Notes: a model not told the origin generated them from the sequence alone. Positions 27,574 to 36,571 are shown, counted from the first letter of the stretch. The stretch: DNA of 52,393 nucleotides from Lachnospiraceae bacterium (GCA_022510525.1 JAFLTH010000010.1:1-52393); one strand, 5' to 3'. Numbers and translations: made by a program.

Positions 27574-28749
27574 ATGCTTACTATTGTTCATGGAAAAATA
27601 AAGACGATGGCGGATGTGGTGTATGAGGACGGTTTTTTACAGATAGAAAACGGTAAGATTACTGCTATAGGAAGTATGACGGAATGTCCGCTGGGAAAAA
27701 GCGAGAATAATGATATACAAGTTATAAACGCCAGAGGTAATCTAGTAATGCCGGGAATCATAGAAGCACACTGTCATATGGGTATAACGGAAGAGAAAAA
27801 AGGTATGGAGGGGGACGACTGCAACGAAAGTGTTGATCCTGTCACTCCGTATCTGCGTGCCATTGATGCAATTAATCCAATGGATGCCGCATTCGATGAT
27901 GCGTTGAGAGCCGGCATAACTTCTGCAATGATAGGACCCGGAAGCTCCAATGTGGTTGGAGGACAGTTTGCATTTATCAAGACCCACGGAAGATGTATAG
28001 ACAATATGATAGTAAAGGCGCCTGCCGCTATGAAAATTGCCTTCGGAGAAAATCCGAAGGTGAATTTTTCGGGGAAAGACGTTTCACCGGCAACGAGAAT
28101 GGCAATAGCGGCAATGCTGCGTCAGGAAATTTTTAATGCAAAAGAATATTATAATAAACGTAAAAACGATAATTGCGCCGTGGATTTTCGATATGAATGC
28201 TGGATTCCGGTATTAGAAGGAAAGATTCCGTTAAAGGCGCATGTTCATCGTGCCGATGATATTCTGACCGCTATACGCATAGCCAGAGAGTATAATCTGT
28301 CAATGACACTGGACCATTGCAGTGAGGGGCATTTGATAGCGGAAGAAATTAAAGAGAGCGGCTTCCCCGCAATATTAGGACCCGATATGGCAAGCAGAAA
28401 TAAGATTGAAGTTCAGAATATGGCGTTTAAAACAGCCGGTATTTTAAGTCAGGCAGGAGTTCAGGTTGCGGTTACCACGGACCATCCGGTCTCAATGATT
28501 CAGTTCCTTCCAATCTGTGCGGGCCTTGCCGTTAAATCGGGATTATCCGAGGATGAGGGCTTCCGCGCGATTACAATAAATGCTGCTAAAATATGCGGTG
28601 TAGATGACAGAGTTGGAAGTCTTGAGGTAGGTAAGGACGGTGACGTAGTCATATTTGACGGGAATCCTATGGAAGTATTTACCAAAGCTTTGTGTACGAT
28701 TATAGAAGGAAAAATTGTTTATACTGATGAAAATGCAAAACTTTTGTGA
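27574..28749 (+). CDS. Amidohydrolase (imidazolonepropionase-like)
   Basis: A 391-aa metal-dependent amidohydrolase. Metal-site motifs are all present: H66-C-H68 (EAHCHMG), later HVHRADD, LDHCSEGH and TTDHP. The family pattern with SSNVVGGQFAFIKTHGR places it with imidazolonepropionase-like enzymes of unknown substrate common in Firmicutes. ATG 27574 is chosen: GGAGG ends 8 nt upstream, while an in-frame GTG at 27559 overlaps the ribosome binding site. It starts 16 nt after the spoIIQ-like stop, so the two are probably cotranscribed. A sporulation role is not implied by the domain itself. Confidence 0.9.
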   Translation: MLTIVHGKIKTMADVVYEDGFLQIENGKITAIGSMTECPLGKSENNDIQVINARGNLVMPGIIEAHCHMGITEEKKGMEGDDCNESVDPVTPYLRAIDAINPMDAAFDDALRAGITSAMIGPGSSNVVGGQFAFIKTHGRCIDNMIVKAPAAMKIAFGENPKVNFSGKDVSPATRMAIAAMLRQEIFNAKEYYNKRKNDNCAVDFRYECWIPVLEGKIPLKAHVHRADDILTAIRIAREYNLSMTLDHCSEGHLIAEEIKESGFPAILGPDMASRNKIEVQNMAFKTAGILSQAGVQVAVTTDHPVSMIQFLPICAGLAVKSGLSEDEGFRAITINAAKICGVDDRVGSLEVGKDGDVVIFDGNPMEVFTKALCTIIEGKIVYTDENAKLL

Positions 28750-28808
28750 TAAAATACTAACTGATGTAAATACAAAATTTTTATGGTAAAATACTGTAAG
28801 AGTATTTT
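28745..28808 (+). promoter_or_regulatory. Repeated TAAAATACT boxes and hairpin before the GH9-like gene
   Basis: GATAAAATACT (28748-28758) recurs as GGTAAAATACT (28785-28795), 37 bp apart. The second copy forms the perfect inverted repeat AAAATACT-GTAAG-AGTATTTT (28788-28808). The TAAAAT cores could be -10 boxes and the palindrome an operator. Confidence 0.4.
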
Positions 28809-28823
28809 GAAAGGTTAGTACTT

Positions 28824-30428
28824 ATGGATATAATTAAAAGATACATCAATAAGAGATATATTAGTGTTACAATTGCTGCAGTTTTGTGTATGGGACTATT
28901 ATCCGGCTGTAACGGACTTTCTGATTTATCACAAACAGGCGAGAATAATCAGGAGCAGGACAACGAGATTGCAAGTCTTGGACTGTCACCGGAATTTGAT
29001 TATGATATACCTGAAATCCTTCCCGATATTATGGTCAATCAGCTGGGATATGCATCGAACAGCAAAAAAATAGCGGTATTTCGCGGAGAAATACTGCCTG
29101 GTACATATGATCTGATAAATGCGGATACGGACGAGATTGTATACACCGGAGAGATTGAGCAGAAAGGGTATAACGAAATAACGCAGGAAAATATATGTCA
29201 TGGCGATTTTACGGATTATACAACTGCCGGCACATATTATCTGCAGGCCGATATAATCGGGCGCTCTTATACGTTTGTCATTGACGAAAATCCTTATGAG
29301 GATATTTTCAAAATGGCACTGAAACAGTACTATTATAATCGCTGTGGACTTACACTTGCTCCGGAGTTTGCAGGAGATACGGCGCATAATGCCTGTCATA
29401 CCAAAACCGCAAGGCTCATAGAGGATTCAGCGTCACAGGGGGCTTCGGAGTTCGATGTGTCAGGTGGATGGCATATTGACGGAAACGGCAGGAGAGATGT
29501 GGCGGATGGCTGTCAGGCGGCCACGGTCCTATTGCTGGCTTATGAATTTTACGGAAGTGCTTTTAACGATGATATTGGCATACCTGAAAGCGGGAATGGT
29601 ATTCCGGATATAATGGATGAAATAAAATATGAGATAGACTGGCTTCTTAAGATGCAGGATTCGTCCAGCGGTGCGGTATACTCCGCGGTCAGTGTGATTG
29701 ATAATTCCCAGGCGACATATCAGCTTTATCTGGAGCCTGTTTCGATGGAAGCAACAGTACGCTTTGCGTCCACAATGGCGAAGTTCAGTTATCTTTATCA
29801 GGGTTATGATTTAAATTTTGCAACAAAATGTCTTAATGCGGCTGACAGGGCATACCGTTATGCAGGAAAATATCTTAATGATGTTTCGCCGGAAGAATAT
29901 TTCTGCGCCGCTACGGAACTTTATAGAGCTACCGGAACATTTGGTTATCGTAAGGCTGCACAGGATTATCTGAATGCCGAAGCTTCCCCCGATATGGAAA
30001 ATGATTATGTTTTCTGGGGCTGTGTGACATATCTTTCCACGAAACAGAAAGTGGATGTAAATATATGTGATAAGCTGATCGGTATTTTGCTAAAGTATGT
30101 GGAGGAAGTATCATTTGACTCCAAGAGTTCCAAGTACTTGACTGAGGGAAATAAAGAGCAGGATAATAATGATGAACTGCTTCATAAAATGGAAAGACTG
30201 ACAGTGGTTGATCATATCATTACGAATCATGAGTATACAACGGTACTTGAAAATCATCTGCATTATTTTCTGGGAAGAAATGCAGGCTCCATTAGTTATC
30301 TGGATGGAATAGGCAGCAGAAATTATCAGTTTATCAATGAAAAAACCGGAATTATGAAACAGGTGGATTTGAATGCAAAATTTATTTTATTAATGAGTGC
30401 AATTGAAAAAAATCTGATTACGGAGTGA
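28824..30428 (+). CDS. GH9-like lipoprotein lacking catalytic residues
   Basis: A 534-aa lipoprotein (lipobox LLSGC, lipid Cys29). After an acidic linker comes a CelD_N-type Ig-like domain (VNQLGYASNSKKIAVF), then an (alpha/alpha)6 barrel of glycoside hydrolase family 9 type. The usual GH9 base motif GGW(Y/H)DAGD is here GGWHIDGNG (214-222), followed by GRRDVADG, so the DAGD aspartates are gone. The C-terminal end keeps a degenerate YFLGRNAGSISYLDG stretch, but the PHHR motif is absent and the acid site (N-E-x-A-x-D-Y-N-A) has no glutamate at the expected place. It is probably a non-hydrolytic glycan-binding or regulatory relative. Its stop codon abuts that of the convergent plsC gene. Confidence 0.82.
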   Translation: MDIIKRYINKRYISVTIAAVLCMGLLSGCNGLSDLSQTGENNQEQDNEIASLGLSPEFDYDIPEILPDIMVNQLGYASNSKKIAVFRGEILPGTYDLINADTDEIVYTGEIEQKGYNEITQENICHGDFTDYTTAGTYYLQADIIGRSYTFVIDENPYEDIFKMALKQYYYNRCGLTLAPEFAGDTAHNACHTKTARLIEDSASQGASEFDVSGGWHIDGNGRRDVADGCQAATVLLLAYEFYGSAFNDDIGIPESGNGIPDIMDEIKYEIDWLLKMQDSSSGAVYSAVSVIDNSQATYQLYLEPVSMEATVRFASTMAKFSYLYQGYDLNFATKCLNAADRAYRYAGKYLNDVSPEEYFCAATELYRATGTFGYRKAAQDYLNAEASPDMENDYVFWGCVTYLSTKQKVDVNICDKLIGILLKYVEEVSFDSKSSKYLTEGNKEQDNNDELLHKMERLTVVDHIITNHEYTTVLENHLHYFLGRNAGSISYLDGIGSRNYQFINEKTGIMKQVDLNAKFILLMSAIEKNLITE

Positions 30429-31163
30429 TTATACAAGCTCTTTATTTTTAAAATAAGTATCTTTGATAATCTCACGCACGGATGCACCGATTTTCTTCCT
30501 GTCCTCACGTGCCATCTCACTCATATAAATTGGTTTGCCGTATTCGATTACTACATGTGCCTTCTTAATTCTTGGAAATTGGTCTTCAAATATCGAGGCG
30601 GTGTTGTTGATGCTCATAGGGATAATTGCGCAGCCGCTTCTCTCTGCGATTTTAAAACTGCCTTCATGGAAGGGCAGGAAAGTGTCTTTTTCTTTATTGC
30701 GGGTTCCTTCAGGGAAAATACAGATGGAAATCCCGGAATTAATTTTTTCAATACCTTCTTTTATTGTTTCAAGTCCCTGCTTTATATCATCGCGGTCCAA
30801 AAACAGACAGTGCAGATATTTCATCCAGTTACGCAGAAGCGGATATTTCAACATTTCTTTTTTCGCAACATACCCGGTAGGTCTGGGAACTCTTACGTAT
30901 GTAATCAGTATGTCGAAGTAACTCCTGTGATTACCGATATACAGTACAGGTTTGTCCGTCGGAACGTTTTCCTCGCCTATGACGGTAACTTTGGTTCCGG
31001 CTATAAATAAACAGACGCCGAATGCCCAGTTGACGATTGCCAGTGAACTGCGGTTCTTAACATCCATGTTAAATTTGCCGATAAAATATTCGATTATCAA
31101 AAGCGGTATACTGCAGATTAAAAAGAGTACTACAAAAATTACAATTATAATAAACCTGATCAT
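30429..31163 (-). CDS. plsC: 1-acyl-sn-glycerol-3-phosphate acyltransferase
   Basis: A 244-aa PlsC-type acyltransferase, which makes phosphatidic acid from lysophosphatidic acid at the membrane. Residues 2-28 form a hydrophobic N-terminal anchor. The catalytic HX4D motif is NHRSYFD (His near 79), and the substrate-binding motif FPEGTRNKE is intact near residue 150. The length is normal for the family. Its stop codon directly abuts the stop of the convergent GH9-like gene with no terminator between. Upstream, in sense orientation, lies a two-hairpin element (31189-31240) also found before ispE, so a leader-mediated control shared by the two genes is possible. Confidence 0.93.
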   Translation of the reverse strand: MIRFIIIVIFVVLFLICSIPLLIIEYFIGKFNMDVKNRSSLAIVNWAFGVCLFIAGTKVTVIGEENVPTDKPVLYIGNHRSYFDILITYVRVPRPTGYVAKKEMLKYPLLRNWMKYLHCLFLDRDDIKQGLETIKEGIEKINSGISICIFPEGTRNKEKDTFLPFHEGSFKIAERSGCAIIPMSINNTASIFEDQFPRIKKAHVVIEYGKPIYMSEMAREDRKKIGASVREIIKDTYFKNKELV

Positions 31164-31188
31164 AAAGCCCTACCTACTTGCTTATTTT

Positions 31189-31240
31189 GCGATGTTTGTG
31201 CATAAGCACAAACTCGCGGGTGAAATTTTTAATTTCACCC
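31189..31240 (-). ncRNA. Two-hairpin leader element, copy 1 (upstream of plsC)
   Basis: Read on the minus strand: GGGTGAAATT-AAA-AATTTCACCC (31240-31218), then GCGA, GTTTGTGC-TTAT-GCACAAAC (31213-31194), then ATCGC. GCGA and TCGC extend the second stem across one bulged A. Copy 2 at 38914-38968 has the same order and conserved core. On the plus strand the first hairpin is followed by TTTTATTTTAT and could also act as a terminator. Confidence 0.6.
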
Positions 31241-31283
31241 TTTTATTTTATAATAAATCACTTTTTTAATCAATAGGAATAGA

Positions 31284-31338
31284 CCTTTCTGTTTTCTAAT
31301 AAATTAGTAATAACAATGATTCATTGTAAATAGAAAGG
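31284..31338 (+). promoter_or_regulatory. Multi-stem leader enclosing the ribosome binding site of the 31352 gene
   Basis: CCTTTCT (31284-31290) pairs with AGAAAGG (31332-31338), which overlaps the AAGGAAAG ribosome binding site. Inside lie CTAAT-AA-ATTAG (31296-31307) and ACAATG-ATT-CATTGT (31313-31327). A TATAAT at 31249-31254 would place the whole structure in the leader, though its -35 is poor. Confidence 0.35.
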
Positions 31339-31351
31339 AAAGACTGTTGCT

Positions 31352-31771
31352 ATGTATGATTTAGAAAAAAGGATATGGAGTGTCATTTTGGCAGCACTCT
31401 TGTGTCTTGGAGTAATTGCCTGCGGAGTAAAGCAGGATCCGATGGAGAAGATCAGGGATTTGGAGTTCAGTGTAATTGCGGAGGATAATCTGCCTGAAGA
31501 ACTGCTCAGTATAATTTCGGAGAAAAAAGCATCTCCTTTTAAACTGACATTTCAGGATCAGGGATATGTATATATCTGTATCGGCTATGGCGAGCAGGAG
31601 ACAGGAGGTTACAGTATTACGGTGAATGAGCTGTATGAAACAAGTAATGCAATTTATATTGATACAAATCTGATTGGACCCGGAGTTGAGGATAAAGGGA
31701 AAAAGTCACCAAGTTATCCATATGTTGTGGCAAAGACTGAGTATATTGATAAGCCGGTGGTTTTTAAGTGA
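31352..31771 (+). CDS. Lipoprotein with PrcB-like C-terminal domain
   Basis: A 139-aa small lipoprotein. The N-terminus has a hydrophobic segment ending in the lipobox VIAC (lipid Cys24). The second half matches the PrcB_C pattern: FQDQGYVYICIGYGEQETGG, then YSITVNELYETSNAIYIDT and a final SYPYVVAKTEYIDKPVVF. PrcB is a partner of the PrtP/dentilisin protease complex in spirochaetes; in Firmicutes the domain is widespread in lipoproteins of unknown role, so the name does not prove a protease link. ATG 31352 has AAGGAAAG 9 nt upstream. pyrC follows after 48 bp, though a functional tie is not evident. Confidence 0.82.
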   Translation: MYDLEKRIWSVILAALLCLGVIACGVKQDPMEKIRDLEFSVIAEDNLPEELLSIISEKKASPFKLTFQDQGYVYICIGYGEQETGGYSITVNELYETSNAIYIDTNLIGPGVEDKGKKSPSYPYVVAKTEYIDKPVVFK

Positions 31772-31819
31772 GAAATGTGATACAATATTAACTATATCAA
31801 GGTATAGAGGATAAAGATC

Positions 31820-33133
31820 ATGCTTTATATTAAAGGCGGTTATATAATAGATCCGAAATCAGGACTGGAAGGGTTAAGGGATATTCTGATTAAGGATGAT
31901 CGAATAGCTTGTATTTCACAGACGGGAAGCACTCTTGCTGAATTACTAAATCAGAATGGTTTGGAAGCGTATGCGGAGCATATGGATGAAATTGACAGGA
32001 TAGATGCTCAGGGTATGATTGTTTCACCGGGGCTTGTGGATGTGCATGTACATTTCAGGGATCCCGGATTTACCTATAAGGAAGATATTGAAAGCGGTAC
32101 AAAGGCTGCGGCCGGGGGCGGTTTTACGAGTGTGGTATTGATGGCGAATACCAGGCCGGCGGTTGATAACATAGAGACTCTTAGGTATGTGCTTGAAAAA
32201 GGGAAAAAAACCGGAATCCGGGTATATAGCTGCGCCAATGTCACCAAGGGCATGAAGGGTGAAGAACCGGTTGATATGGAGGCTTTGAGTAATGCGGGTG
32301 CGGCCGGTTTTACGGATGACGGGATTCCCATCCTGGATGAAGTTTTGCTGCGTGATGCTTTGAGGCAGGCTGCGAAGCTTGGAAAACCGGTAAGTCTGCA
32401 TGAGGAAAATCCGGAGTATATTACGAATAACGGTATTAATGCAGGCAAGGCGGCACAATACTATGGAATAGGCGGCTCACCGAGAGAAGCTGAAATCAGT
32501 ATGGTGGAGCGCGACATTAAAATCGCGGTTGAAGAAGAGGCGGATTTGTCCATTCAACATATAAGTACAAAAGAGGCAGTGGAACTTGTGAGACAAGCAA
32601 AACGACACTCGTGTCATATTTTTGCGGAAGCTACACCTCACCATTTTGCATTGACTGAAGATGCGGCAATTAAACATGGAACACTGGCCAAAATGAATCC
32701 TCCGCTTCGTGAAGAATCGGATAGGCTTGCGATAATAGAGGGACTTAAAGATGGCACAATCGATATGATAGCCACAGATCATGCTCCGCATTCTGCGGAA
32801 GAGAAAGAGAAACCAATCACCGAAGCTCCCAGCGGAATCATAGGTCTGGAGACTGCGCTGTCTCTTGGGATAAGGGAACTGGTGCAGCCCGGACATCTTA
32901 CTATGATGGAACTTATAGATAAGATGAGCCTTGCACCTGCAAAACTATATAAGCTGGATGCAGGATATCTGGCTGAGAATGCACCGGCTGATTTGATTAT
33001 TTTTGATAAGGATGCCGGGTGGAAAGTTGAAAACTTTGCATCTAAATCTGCCAACTCGCCGTTTATCGGAGAAGCAATGCCCGGAGTTATAAAGTATACG
33101 ATATGTGGTGGAAAAATTATTTACGAGGCATAA
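31820..33133 (+). CDS. pyrC: Dihydroorotase
   Basis: A 437-aa dihydroorotase (type I, multifunctional-like class), which cyclises carbamoyl-aspartate in pyrimidine synthesis. The zinc motif DVHVHFRDPG gives His76 and His78. Further metal or catalytic motifs are present: LHEEN, IQHIS, and IATDHAPH with the catalytic Asp. The N-terminal strand domain holds an insertion at about residues 36-60, making it slightly longer than average. It heads a tight pyrC-pyrK-pyrD run; pyrB and carbamoyl-phosphate synthase genes are not in the window. Confidence 0.96.
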   Translation: MLYIKGGYIIDPKSGLEGLRDILIKDDRIACISQTGSTLAELLNQNGLEAYAEHMDEIDRIDAQGMIVSPGLVDVHVHFRDPGFTYKEDIESGTKAAAGGGFTSVVLMANTRPAVDNIETLRYVLEKGKKTGIRVYSCANVTKGMKGEEPVDMEALSNAGAAGFTDDGIPILDEVLLRDALRQAAKLGKPVSLHEENPEYITNNGINAGKAAQYYGIGGSPREAEISMVERDIKIAVEEEADLSIQHISTKEAVELVRQAKRHSCHIFAEATPHHFALTEDAAIKHGTLAKMNPPLREESDRLAIIEGLKDGTIDMIATDHAPHSAEEKEKPITEAPSGIIGLETALSLGIRELVQPGHLTMMELIDKMSLAPAKLYKLDAGYLAENAPADLIIFDKDAGWKVENFASKSANSPFIGEAMPGVIKYTICGGKIIYEA

Positions 33134-33183
33134 TATATACTGAATTAATAATGTTTGATTAATTTATATGGAAAGGAAACGAT

Positions 33184-33960
33184 ATGGCACAGAAGAAGAA
33201 AGTAAAAACGACAGTAGTGTCACAAACTATAATTGCAGAAAATGTCTATGATTTACTTCTCGAAACCGATCTCGCCATGGATGTCAGACCGGGACAATTT
33301 GTAGGCGTTTATCCTAATAATGCATCTACTTTGCTTCCGAGGCCAATAAGCATATGTGAGGCAGACAAAGAGCGCAAAAGGCTTCGTCTCGTATATCGTG
33401 TTACGGGGAAAGGAACCAGAGAATTTGCCTCATATCATTCGGGAGATACACTTGAGGTTATTGGAGTTCTCGGCAACGGATTCCCTCTGGAGAAAGCTGA
33501 CGGTAAAAGCGTTCTTATAATAGGCGGCGGCATAGGCATTCCGCCGATGCTTCAGCTTACCAAGGAACTTAAATCCGATAAGATAATTGTTCTTGGATAC
33601 AGAGATGAGAATGTTTGTCTTCAGGAGGAATTTTCTCATTACGGAAAGGTGTATATTGCAACCGAGGACGGAAGTGTGGGCAGTAAGGGCAATGTCATGG
33701 ACGCAATATGGGAAAACGACTTAAGCGCCGATATTATTATGGCCTGCGGTCCTTTGCCGATGCTGCGTGCAATTAAGCAATATGCGGCAAAGAATAATAT
33801 TGAGGCTTATATTTCCCTTGAAGAGAGGATGGCCTGCGGTGTGGGAGCCTGCCTTGGCTGCGTCTGCAAGACTAAGGAAGTGGACCATCACTCGCATGTG
33901 AATAATGCACGTATTTGTACCGATGGTCCGGTATTTGAAGCAAAAGAGGTGGATATCTGA
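33184..33960 (+). CDS. pyrK: Dihydroorotate dehydrogenase B, electron-transfer subunit
   Basis: A 258-aa PyrK, the FAD and [2Fe-2S] subunit that passes electrons from PyrD to NAD+. The FAD-binding RPISICEAD and the NAD-binding GGGIGIPPM regions are visible. The C-terminal cluster ligands are Cys218, Cys223, Cys226 and Cys245 (ACGVGACLGCVC, then RICTDGP). The stop codon overlaps the pyrD start by one base (TGATG), implying translational coupling that fits the fixed PyrD-PyrK stoichiometry. Confidence 0.96.
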   Translation: MAQKKKVKTTVVSQTIIAENVYDLLLETDLAMDVRPGQFVGVYPNNASTLLPRPISICEADKERKRLRLVYRVTGKGTREFASYHSGDTLEVIGVLGNGFPLEKADGKSVLIIGGGIGIPPMLQLTKELKSDKIIVLGYRDENVCLQEEFSHYGKVYIATEDGSVGSKGNVMDAIWENDLSADIIMACGPLPMLRAIKQYAAKNNIEAYISLEERMACGVGACLGCVCKTKEVDHHSHVNNARICTDGPVFEAKEVDI

Positions 33961-34862
33961 TGAATACAAAGGTAACAATTGCAGGAGTCACATTTAAAAA
34001 TCCGGTTATGACAGCTTCGGGTACGTTTGGCTCCGGAATGGAATATAGTGAATTTGTGGATTTAAACAGGCTGGGTGCGGTAGTTACCAAGGGTGTTGCC
34101 AATGTGCCCTGGCCGGGGAATCCGACGCCGCGTGTGGCTGAGGTTTACGGCGGAATGTTAAATGCAATCGGCTTGCAGAATCCGGGAATAGATGTTTTCG
34201 TAGAAAGAGATATTCCTTATTTAAAACAATATGATACAGGGGTTATTGTAAATGTCTGCGGAAAAACGGTTGAAGACTATCTTGAGGTTGTGGAAAGGCT
34301 GGCGGACGAACCGGTAGATATGCTGGAAATCAATGTTTCCTGCCCGAATGTAAAAGAAGGTGCAATCGCTTTTGGTCAAAAAGCAGACTGCCTTTATGAC
34401 ATAACCTCGCAGATAAAGAAAAAGGCTAAACAGCCCATAATAATGAAATTAAGTCCAAACGTTACCGATATTACGGAGATGGCCAAAGCTGCCGAAGCGG
34501 CAGGTGCGGATGCTCTTTCGTTGATAAATACGATAACGGGAATGAAAATTGATATTTATAATAAAAAATTTGTGCTTGCCAATAAAACAGGCGGCCTCTC
34601 CGGTCCCGCTATTAAACCTGTGGCAGTCAGGATGGTGTATCAGACAGCTCAGGCCGTAAAGATTCCGATTATAGGAATGGGCGGTATTGCATCTGCGGAG
34701 GATGCAATTGAATTTCTGCTTGCAGGAGCGTCTGCTGTGGCTGTCGGCGCAATGAATTTTGTCAATCCCTATGCAACCATAGAAGTGATTGAGGGAATTG
34801 AAGCATATATGCGGGATAACGGAGTGGAAGATATAAGTGAATTAATCGGTGCGGTACAATAA
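33960..34862 (+). CDS. pyrD: Dihydroorotate dehydrogenase B, catalytic subunit
   Basis: A 300-aa class 1B dihydroorotate dehydrogenase that oxidises dihydroorotate to orotate with FMN. The catalytic loop INVSCPNVKEG carries Cys128, the base typical of class 1 enzymes. GGLSGPAIKPVAVRMV and the phosphate-binding IIGMGGIASAEDA near the C-terminus are intact. Pairing with the overlapping pyrK confirms the 1B type. The next gene (sipL-like) begins 82 bp later with its own ribosome binding site. Confidence 0.97.
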   Translation: MNTKVTIAGVTFKNPVMTASGTFGSGMEYSEFVDLNRLGAVVTKGVANVPWPGNPTPRVAEVYGGMLNAIGLQNPGIDVFVERDIPYLKQYDTGVIVNVCGKTVEDYLEVVERLADEPVDMLEINVSCPNVKEGAIAFGQKADCLYDITSQIKKKAKQPIIMKLSPNVTDITEMAKAAEAAGADALSLINTITGMKIDIYNKKFVLANKTGGLSGPAIKPVAVRMVYQTAQAVKIPIIGMGGIASAEDAIEFLLAGASAVAVGAMNFVNPYATIEVIEGIEAYMRDNGVEDISELIGAVQ

Positions 34863-34944
34863 CAGGGTAAATTCATTTTCACCTTGGAATATATTACCTT
34901 CATGCGGCATACAATACAGTAAGTATACGCATGGAGGTATTTTT

Positions 34945-36501
34945 GTGGAATTAGTGAAGAAAAAGATACATATGGATCGCATTGCAAACCAGGCAGGAAC
35001 CCAGATGGTATTGGAAGAGGATGTAAATATATCTGATAATAGACCGGACGCCAGCAATCTGATTGCTTCAAAGGGAGAGGTCATCGTGGATGAAGTCCGT
35101 ATAAATGACGACCGTGTCAGTTTGAGGGGAAAGCTGCAAGTGCAGATGTTGTACATGACTGAAGAAGAGGGTATGTGTGCAAGTATGGATGCCGAGCTTC
35201 CGTTTGAAGAAAAAATTAATATGGAGGGAATACATAGCGGAGATTCGGTACTGACCTCATGGACGGTTGAGGATTTGAGTGTAGGACTTATCAACTCCAG
35301 AAAAATGAGTGTGCAGGCGATGATTTCTTTCGAAATGGAACAGGAAGAAAGAATGGAACAGGAAGCTGCAGTGGATATTTATCATGATGAACCGGTGGAA
35401 TATCGCAAACAGCAGTATCCGCTTTTACAGATGTCGGTTAATAAGAAAGATATCTTCCGTATTAAGGAAGAAATGGAGCTTCCAAGTAATCTGCCCAATG
35501 CTTTTAACCCGATCTGGCACAGTATAACACTGAATAATGTGGAGTTTAAGGCGCTGGATGGAAAAATCGGTATTCAGGGCGAGATGAAAGCCTTTTTCAT
35601 TTATGAGGGCGAGGGTGATAATGACAGGGCTATTTGGTATGAAAATACCGTGCCGTTCAGCGGTATGATAGAGTGTCAGGGCTGCCGGGAAAATATGATA
35701 CCGGATATCCGGTATACAACTTCACAATGCAGTGTGGAAATCAGACAGGACTTTGACGGAGAAGAAAGGGTATTTTGTGTAGAGAATGTATTGGATCTCG
35801 AAATCCGCCTCTATGAAGAGGAGAATCTTGAGGTGCTTTCGGATATCTATGGTGTGGCCAAAGAAATTGAAGCAATAACGACAGATGTGTCATTAAAGAG
35901 CCTTCTTCATCGCAACAGCGGAAAATGCAGAGTGACAGGTCATGCTAAGATTGAAAATACGGAAATGCACATGTATCAGCTTGTACATAGTGAATGTGAA
36001 CTTCAGATTGGGGAACAGAGTATAGTTGATAACGGAATTTCGATAACGGGTACGCTTAATGTTACAACGGTATATCTGTGTACAAACGGACAAAATACTT
36101 TGTATGCAACCAGGAGCTCCCTGCCTTTCCAATATCTCATCGATGTACCCGGTATAGATGAGTTCTGCATTTATCATATTAACTGGAATTCGGAGCAGCT
36201 TTCCGTAACGATGCTGGACAGCGATGAACTGGACATCAAGGCTGTGATTAATTTTGACGTGCTTGTCTTTACAACGAAAAAAACCAGCCTGATAACTGAC
36301 ATAAATGTTTCGGAACTGGATATGAACAAAGTCAGTGAACTTCCCGGAATGGTTATTTACATTGCAGGTGTCGGTGACACACTGTGGGATATAGGAAAGA
36401 AATATTATGTGCCTATTGCACAGCTTAAAGAAATCAATGAGCTTACTACTGAAGATATCAAGGCCGGAGATAAAATTCTTGTGGTAAAAGGAATTTCCTA
36501 G
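34945..36501 (+). CDS. sipL: SipL-like sporulation protein (SPOCS domains plus LysM)
   Basis: A 518-aa protein built of repeated SPOCS (DUF3794) beta-domains and one C-terminal LysM domain (VGDTLWDIGKKYYVPIAQL, ending KAGDKILVV). This is the layout and size of SipL of Clostridioides difficile, which binds SpoIVA and anchors the spore coat. SPOCS signatures include DVNISDNRPDASNLIASKG and a second, weaker copy around residues 180-290. The start is GTG 34945, with GGAGG ending 7 nt upstream; in-frame codons further upstream lack a ribosome binding site. The gene ends in a clear terminator. The name is by architecture, not direct alignment. Confidence 0.88.
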   Translation: MELVKKKIHMDRIANQAGTQMVLEEDVNISDNRPDASNLIASKGEVIVDEVRINDDRVSLRGKLQVQMLYMTEEEGMCASMDAELPFEEKINMEGIHSGDSVLTSWTVEDLSVGLINSRKMSVQAMISFEMEQEERMEQEAAVDIYHDEPVEYRKQQYPLLQMSVNKKDIFRIKEEMELPSNLPNAFNPIWHSITLNNVEFKALDGKIGIQGEMKAFFIYEGEGDNDRAIWYENTVPFSGMIECQGCRENMIPDIRYTTSQCSVEIRQDFDGEERVFCVENVLDLEIRLYEEENLEVLSDIYGVAKEIEAITTDVSLKSLLHRNSGKCRVTGHAKIENTEMHMYQLVHSECELQIGEQSIVDNGISITGTLNVTTVYLCTNGQNTLYATRSSLPFQYLIDVPGIDEFCIYHINWNSEQLSVTMLDSDELDIKAVINFDVLVFTTKKTSLITDINVSELDMNKVSELPGMVIYIAGVGDTLWDIGKKYYVPIAQLKEINELTTEDIKAGDKILVVKGIS

Positions 36502-36529
36502 TAAATCCGGAGTTATATATGGATAAAAT

Positions 36530-36571
36530 CGGGTGAAAATTCATTATTATGCGAGTTTTCGCCCGTTTTTT
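36530..36571 (+). terminator. Rho-independent terminator of the sipL-like gene
   Basis: CGGGTGAAAA (36530-36539) pairs with TTTTCGCCCG (36556-36565), one G-U pair, 16-nt loop, followed by TTTTTT. Confidence 0.85.

Noticed and set aside
31218-31250. Plain terminator for plus-strand transcription (hairpin followed by TTTTATTTTAT)
   Set aside because: No plus-strand gene ends nearby, since the GH9-like gene stops at 30428. The hairpin is better explained as half of the two-hairpin element upstream of plsC, though dual use is possible.
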